From NCBI GenBank assembly GCA_002700365.1, contig PADB01000011.1, forward strand, positions 1 to 64,000: 64,000 nt of DNA, read 5' to 3'. Numbering within the stretch: the stretch's first letter is position 1; each line of letters begins with the position of its first letter. This stretch comes from Kordiimonas sp. GTDB lineage: Bacteria > Pseudomonadota > Alphaproteobacteria > Sphingomonadales > Emcibacteraceae. The notes below the pieces were generated by a model. It had not been told where the DNA came from, searched no databases, and saw only the letters and a list, made by a program, of their open reading frames with translations. The translations under genes were made by a program, and so were the position numbers. This document shows, piece by piece, positions 59,087 through 64,000 of this stretch.

Positions 59087-60919
59087 CTATGATGTCCCGT
59101 CCCCCCGTTTAAGGATTGCTGTGACCTTATCCACCATATCGGGCGTTCCAACATGATACCAGTCTCCCTGATGCACGATGCCATACAAACGGCCTTGTTC
59201 CTGGGCGTTCTCGAAGACACGACGTAAGGAAAACGGTTTATCATCAAAACCGGATAACACCCGCGGATGCATCATTTGTATTCCGGTAAAAACATAAGAT
59301 TCCTTTTCACCATCATCATAAAAGGACAGCTTGCGGGCAGAATGGTGGGCGATGCCTTTTGCGGCCCCCTTCTCAATATCCGCCTGATGAATATCCACAT
59401 GAGGTTCTTCATAGTCCTCCATATGGAAGTCCCCAGCACCTTGATATCCTACGGCGTCTGCACAGGGGATCAGCAACATCAGTACGTCCATCTCCCCCTC
59501 CCGCCAATGAGAGGCCAACCGCTGTAATGTCAGCATCTCTCCATCCGTCCAGATCATATCACTGTTTAATACGAAAAAGGGATGTTCCGTACCCAGATAG
59601 GGTAAGGCCTGTACCACGCCGCCGCCACTGTCTTTTAGCGCAGCACGCTCATCAGAAAGTGTAATACGCGGAGGGGCCGGGCGGCACGCCACAAACGCCG
59701 CCATCATATCGGCTTTATAATGCATATTGACAACAACATCCGTCACACCATTTGCCCGTAACTGATCCAAACTGTGATCCAGCAATGTGCGTCCGGCAAC
59801 CATCACTAACGGTTTAGGCCGGTCATGGGTCAAAGGTTGCATCCTGGTGCCAAGGCCCGCCGCCAATACCATCGCTTTACCAGGCCAAAGAGGCCGGGGC
59901 GATATGACACTTTGTCTTGTCTTTTGCGGGACATGTTCATCGAACCAGTCTTTCAGGGCGGACAGCATGGGATGCTGCAAATCCCGTTGCAAGAGCCCCC
60001 AGACCCGCGGCAATAGGTCCAGATATTGCTTCTTTTCATCTCGCAGACATAGTCTCGCAAAAATGCCGATAATTTTTGTGTTACGTTGCGCACCCAGTAC
60101 GGCATAATCACGTCGAAAGGGTTCTTCTGCGACACCCGATTGTAAAATGTAATGTACGAGCATCTGTTGTTCCAGAACGGCAGGTACATCCCGCCGGGCA
60201 TCTTGCAACAACGATACCAAATCGTAAGCCCGATGGCCGATAACGGCATCCTGAAAATCCAATAGCCCCACGCGTTTTAGATCTTTATACGCAGGCAGCC
60301 ACAATAAATTTTCCGCATGATAATCCCGCAACACCAGAACATGGGGGTCTGGCAACGCCACATCCGCTAAAATATCACGCCATAGGCGCATAAATTCTGC
60401 ACGCACAGCGGGGGGCGTCACCCGCCCTGTCACGGCAGGCAAGTACCAGTCTGTAAAAAGACCCACTTCTTTCAGCAACAAGGACAGATCATATAACGGC
60501 AGGGAATAGACGGCTGTGCCATCCACCTGTAGATCCATCTCCAGCGGCCTGTCCTGAAGCCCCAATAAGACGTCAACGGCAGCGGTATAAAGTGCTTTTT
60601 CTGCTGCCGGAAAACGTTCAACATAACGGGCGTATAAGTCATCCCCCAAATCTTCCAAAAGCAAAAAGCCCTGTGTCAGATCCGCAGCCAATACACCGGG
60701 TGGCTTAAAATCCATATGTTCCAGATAACGGGCAATGGCTACAAAGGGGGCGCAGTTCTCTGCCGGTGGCGGGGCATCCATTAACACAGCCTGATCCGCC
60801 CCCCTGTATACACGATAATAACGCCTGAAAGACGCATCCCCGGCCAGCGGTTTGATCTCTGCCGCCTGCCATCCTGCGTGCTCCAGGAAGAGTTCTATGG
60901 CCGCGGTTCTTGCTGTCAT
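59087..60919 (-). CDS. Fused AmgK-MurU: sugar kinase plus nucleotidyltransferase
   Basis: 610 residues from ATG at 60919, overlapping the tsaE stop (ATGA) with GAGGGG upstream. Residues about 1-335 form an aminoglycoside-phosphotransferase-like kinase (LVLRDYHAENLLW catalytic loop, LLDFQDAVIGHRAYDLVSL metal site), as in AmgK, which phosphorylates MurNAc/GlcNAc at C1. From about 348 comes a nucleotidyltransferase (MVLAAGLGTRMQPLTHDRPK), as in MurU, which makes UDP-MurNAc. Together they form the cell-wall recycling bypass of MurA. The two are usually separate adjacent genes; here one uninterrupted frame joins them by a short Pro-rich linker (SVISPRPLWPGKA). Confidence 0.9.
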   Translation of the reverse strand: MTARTAAIELFLEHAGWQAAEIKPLAGDASFRRYYRVYRGADQAVLMDAPPPAENCAPFVAIARYLEHMDFKPPGVLAADLTQGFLLLEDLGDDLYARYVERFPAAEKALYTAAVDVLLGLQDRPLEMDLQVDGTAVYSLPLYDLSLLLKEVGLFTDWYLPAVTGRVTPPAVRAEFMRLWRDILADVALPDPHVLVLRDYHAENLLWLPAYKDLKRVGLLDFQDAVIGHRAYDLVSLLQDARRDVPAVLEQQMLVHYILQSGVAEEPFRRDYAVLGAQRNTKIIGIFARLCLRDEKKQYLDLLPRVWGLLQRDLQHPMLSALKDWFDEHVPQKTRQSVISPRPLWPGKAMVLAAGLGTRMQPLTHDRPKPLVMVAGRTLLDHSLDQLRANGVTDVVVNMHYKADMMAAFVACRPAPPRITLSDERAALKDSGGGVVQALPYLGTEHPFFVLNSDMIWTDGEMLTLQRLASHWREGEMDVLMLLIPCADAVGYQGAGDFHMEDYEEPHVDIHQADIEKGAAKGIAHHSARKLSFYDDGEKESYVFTGIQMMHPRVLSGFDDKPFSLRRVFENAQEQGRLYGIVHQGDWYHVGTPDMVDKVTAILKRGDGTS

Positions 60920-61446
60920 TTCTGCCCCTCTTCGGCCGTCTCCGCCCCGCACCAACCTTGTTCTTGCGCAATCCACCCAAGGCGATCCTGCCACGCTCCA
61001 TAACCGGCTAACATAATTTCACGCTGCCCGTCCTGCGCCGTCATGCGGATTTCTATTTTCAGAAAATCATCGGGCAGGTAACTTCCTAACCTGTCTGGCC
61101 ATTCAATCACGGTTACCGCCTCTTCCAGGGCCTGCTCATACCCCAGTTCCGGCAATTCATCTTCAGACTCTAATCGATAGAGGTCAAAATGCCAGACGGG
61201 GGGGCAATCCCCCCTATCCACGGGAGGCTCATAAACCAGAACGAGATTAAATGTCGGACTGGGGACCTCATCATCATAGCCCATGGACTGAATAAGCGCG
61301 CGGGCGAACGCTGTTTTACCAGCCCCTAATGTCCCCACCAACAGCACGACATCGCCAATCTGCAAATATTCTGACAGCTTTGTCGCCAAATCCTGCGTTT
61401 GCGACAATGAATTCTGCAATTGCACATATGAAGACGCTGCCACCAC
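60916..61446 (-). CDS. tsaE: tRNA threonylcarbamoyladenosine synthesis ATPase TsaE
   Basis: 176 residues, one of two adjacent GTG start codons (61446/61443) after AAGGATAAGG. P-loop VGTLGAGKTAFARAL (about 37-51), SPTFNLVLVYE, and FDLYRLESEDELPELGYE, typical of TsaE, which drives t6A37 synthesis with TsaB/TsaD. Overlaps the start of amgK-murU. Confidence 0.95.
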   Translation of the reverse strand: MVAASSYVQLQNSLSQTQDLATKLSEYLQIGDVVLLVGTLGAGKTAFARALIQSMGYDDEVPSPTFNLVLVYEPPVDRGDCPPVWHFDLYRLESEDELPELGYEQALEEAVTVIEWPDRLGSYLPDDFLKIEIRMTAQDGQREIMLAGYGAWQDRLGWIAQEQGWCGAETAEEGQK

Positions 61447-61540
61447 CTTATCCTTTATGACATATCAATTCATTTTCGCCACAGTGAAACAAGTCACAAT
61501 TGATATCGCTTTGCCCCAAACCCTTAGCAACTCACTTCTA

Positions 61541-64000
61541 TCAGGACAGGCCCGCCGTTAATTCTTGTTGAAAGCCCCCATCTGCGACCGTTGCCTGTGC
61601 GGGATTACGCGGAAGTTTACAAATTACCTTTGTCCCATGTCCTAATTCCGACTGTAATTCCACCTGCCCGCCATGCAGTTCCGTGAAACTTTTTACCAAC
61701 GACAAACCCAATCCCGCTCCAAGCCCCTTCGGGGTATTGCTCCCGGTCTGGAATTTATCAAAAACCACTTCGCACTCTGCTTTGGGAATGCCAATGCCGT
61801 TGTCCTGTACAAACAGTCGCATGGCGTCCTTTTCCTGCCGGGCGCCAATGACAACAACACCCCCCTCGCCCGTGAACTTTATCGCATTGCTAAGCAGATT
61901 ATACAAAATCTGATGTAATCTACGTCGATCCGCCGTAACCGTCTTCAGGTTTTCCGGAATATCCCTGTCCAGTTTGATGCCTTTTTGTGTCAGGTTTTCC
62001 TGCACCGTGTTCGCAACATCCGTCACGAGATCCGTCAGATCAAAATCTGAATATTCCAACGTCAAACCGCCTGCTTCGATCACTGTCAGGTCAAGGATAT
62101 CATTGATTAAGCTTAATAAATGGTCCGACGCCTGCAATATATTGCTAACGTATTGATGTTGATCTTTATTCAACGGGCCCTGATATTCCTGCTGCATTAA
62201 TTCCGCAAAGCCAATGACGCTATTTAACGGGTTACGCAACTCATATGACATATGAGCCAAGAATTCCGATTTGAGACGGTCTGTCGCTTCCAATGCCAGA
62301 TTACGTTCACGCAATGCCGTTTCAATACGAATACTGTCCGTAACATCCAGATAGGTCATCAACGTCGCCCCGTCAGGCAAGGGTACCGCAGAAAAATCAA
62401 TCACCGTTTCGTCAGGGCGGCGCAAACGGCCTGACGCTAATTTCCGTCCGGTGTCATCCCCCAAAACCTGACCCCACATTTCGTCACGTTCTGCCGGCGA
62501 CGAAAACAAATCCTGGCATTGCAACAAAACATCTGAAATATGTGGCTGTTCTGCCAGAAAGTCTGGCGATAGTTTCCAGATATCGGCAAATGCCGGGTTA
62601 TATAATTCCAACGTCCCGTCCACCGCATACACCGCAACGCCTTCATGCAGGTTATTAAGTGTTTCATGCTGAACGGCAAATAATGTGTTATAGGACCGTT
62701 CCAACGCCAAACGGTCGGTAACGTCTTCAAACAAAAACAATAAGCCGCCCAAGGGATGCGGCTGGATAACCACACGCAAGGTTGTGTTATCCGGCAAATG
62801 CCACATTTCCTCACGAGGCTCTAACAGTTCCGTGTAAAAGGTAAGCTGCTGCCGTTTCCAGGCTGGAAAGTCTGCTTGCTCCGGTAGTCTGCGGTTTTCA
62901 CGCATCAACTCCAATAGCTCGGTATGCAATGGCTGACTGGACAACACACCCTCATCCAATCCCCATAACCGTGAAAAGGCACTATTATAAAAATTCAGCG
63001 TCTTATCTGGCCCAAAGATTGCCACCGCCGTAGACAGCTTATCCAGCGTCTCTGCATTGGCCTCATCGAAACGGGTCAATTGCGCGATCGCCTCTTCCAG
63101 GTCGGTAACATCTTCCGCATAACAAACCATGCCCAATGGCCTGTCATCATTAGGCGAGAACAGCGGCAAATTATGTACACGCACTGCGCGGCGTGAACCG
63201 CCGATCACCACAAAATGCTGCTCAACATATTCCTGACGGTTTTTAAGAGCGGCTTGTCCTCGCTCCCGCCCTTCGTTATTCAACATAGTGGGCACTAATT
63301 CTTGCCGGTGCCGTAACACGCTTTCTGTATTTCGTGCTTCCACAGCCTTTACATAGGCCTGGTTAACCCACGATAAATTAAGGTCCGCATCGCGCAGCCA
63401 AATCGGCAGGGAAATTTCGTCAGCAACCTGTTGTAAGTGGTCTTTTTCTGCTGCCATAACCGACAAACGGTCTTCCCGGCTGTCAACCACCTGTTTCTGT
63501 AAAGTCAGGTCTGTAAACCAGACGATATAATGTGCTGCCTCACTTCCCGCTACCCAGACCGTCTTTCCCGCCGCCTCGAAAACTTTTTTGCGGCTGTGGT
63601 CTTGTAACAGGTAACTAAAACTATGACCTTCACCTCTTAACCGACGCACGGCCCGGGCTAATTGTTCATAGCTTTTATGATCGAAGCCCGAAAGCGCATC
63701 CTGTCCTTTCAGGTCCGACAGGCGACCCACAGGCTTCGGCAATGACAGCCATTCCGCCAGCAAGGGACTGGCGGCCATATTGTCATTTTCATCCCAGAAC
63801 AAAAAGGCATTGTCCGATGATTTCATCAGGGCCAAAGCCGCCAAGATTTGCTGTTGCTGTGTTGAAAGGGTCTCAACCGCCTTTTGGCGCATCCGTAAAT
63901 GATAGAAGGCCAGCCCCAGACTACCAACGATAAGGCATAGTAAAATTATCAGGCCGACTTCATCCAGGAAATAGGCTGACCCGGCATCTGCTCCCGCACC
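61541..64000 (-). CDS. divL: DivL-type PAS sensor kinase, Tyr at phosphoacceptor (5' end outside window)
   Basis: The frame is open to the right edge. An internal ATG at 63892 is preceded in frame by 36 more codons encoding a transmembrane helix (LIILLCLIVGSLGLAFYHL), so the true start lies beyond 64000. Visible part 819 residues: the helix, several PAS domains, HisKA and HATPase (LLSNAIKFTGEGG, GIGIPKAE, GLGAGLGLSLV). The HisKA motif reads AHMSYELRNPLNS: Tyr (codon 62243-62245) where kinases have His. This is the hallmark of DivL, which modulates CckA and hence CtrA in Caulobacter. The position next to tsaE is also as in Caulobacter. Confidence 0.9.
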   Translation of the reverse strand, partial: GAGADAGSAYFLDEVGLIILLCLIVGSLGLAFYHLRMRQKAVETLSTQQQQILAALALMKSSDNAFLFWDENDNMAASPLLAEWLSLPKPVGRLSDLKGQDALSGFDHKSYEQLARAVRRLRGEGHSFSYLLQDHSRKKVFEAAGKTVWVAGSEAAHYIVWFTDLTLQKQVVDSREDRLSVMAAEKDHLQQVADEISLPIWLRDADLNLSWVNQAYVKAVEARNTESVLRHRQELVPTMLNNEGRERGQAALKNRQEYVEQHFVVIGGSRRAVRVHNLPLFSPNDDRPLGMVCYAEDVTDLEEAIAQLTRFDEANAETLDKLSTAVAIFGPDKTLNFYNSAFSRLWGLDEGVLSSQPLHTELLELMRENRRLPEQADFPAWKRQQLTFYTELLEPREEMWHLPDNTTLRVVIQPHPLGGLLFLFEDVTDRLALERSYNTLFAVQHETLNNLHEGVAVYAVDGTLELYNPAFADIWKLSPDFLAEQPHISDVLLQCQDLFSSPAERDEMWGQVLGDDTGRKLASGRLRRPDETVIDFSAVPLPDGATLMTYLDVTDSIRIETALRERNLALEATDRLKSEFLAHMSYELRNPLNSVIGFAELMQQEYQGPLNKDQHQYVSNILQASDHLLSLINDILDLTVIEAGGLTLEYSDFDLTDLVTDVANTVQENLTQKGIKLDRDIPENLKTVTADRRRLHQILYNLLSNAIKFTGEGGVVVIGARQEKDAMRLFVQDNGIGIPKAECEVVFDKFQTGSNTPKGLGAGLGLSLVKSFTELHGGQVELQSELGHGTKVICKLPRNPAQATVADGGFQQELTAGLS

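Overview
The window is a chromosomal segment of an alphaproteobacterium with a moderate G+C content (about half, by eye). The assignment rests on several markers seen together: a DivL-type kinase with Tyr at the phosphoacceptor position, a TIGR02300 (FYDLG) protein, a class II (CP4-like) EPSP synthase, AddA/AddB in place of RecBCD, DUF2244 and DUF2628 proteins, and gene neighbourhoods typical of the class (rph/hrcA-grpE, dnaK-dnaJ, hisB-H-A-F-E facing hslVU, aroA-cmk-rpsA-sppA-ihfB, trpF-B-A-accD-folC, addA-addB-amgK/murU-tsaE-divL). A Rhodospirillales-like or related marine lineage is my best guess; the genus cannot be fixed from the sequence alone.

Layout. 1-7159: a surface-protein export locus. 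A giant repeat protein runs off the left edge on the - strand. Facing it is a three-gene type I secretion operon: two different ABC transporters and a membrane-fusion protein. 7179-14502: gshB, a SirB1-like gene, yraN, rsmI (with an LpoA-like lipoprotein divergent), hemW, rdgB and rph. 14719-23713: the heat-shock genes hrcA-grpE and dnaK-dnaJ. They are separated by a signalling pair (PhnD-like binding protein plus hybrid histidine kinase) and a copper chaperone. 23776-27340: an accessory patch with an AT-rich DUF2971 gene, a DUF642/PEP-CTERM surface protein and an unrecognised 511-residue protein. 27464-33272: dapB, nth, membrane and lipoprotein genes, a PfkB kinase and hinT. 33302-37584: the histidine genes on the - strand, then hslVU on + and tRNA-Ala on -. 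40505-51996: a long run of + strand genes for aromatic amino acid, pyrimidine and tryptophan synthesis, translation (S1), IHF-beta, fatty-acid and folate synthesis. 52065-64000: trxA, addA, addB, a fused AmgK-MurU enzyme, tsaE and a 5'-truncated divL, all on the - strand.

How the parts work together. Most of the window is housekeeping. The more distinctive parts are: the repeat adhesin with an apparently asymmetric heterodimeric secretion ATPase; the binding-protein/hybrid-kinase sensor inserted between the two heat-shock gene blocks; the accessory patch between dnaJ and dapB; the one-polypeptide AmgK-MurU cell-wall recycling enzyme; and DivL at the right edge. I found no CRISPR array, insertion sequence, rRNA or prophage. 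No single wholly new system is evident; the asymmetric transporter and the sensor pair are the best candidates for follow-up.
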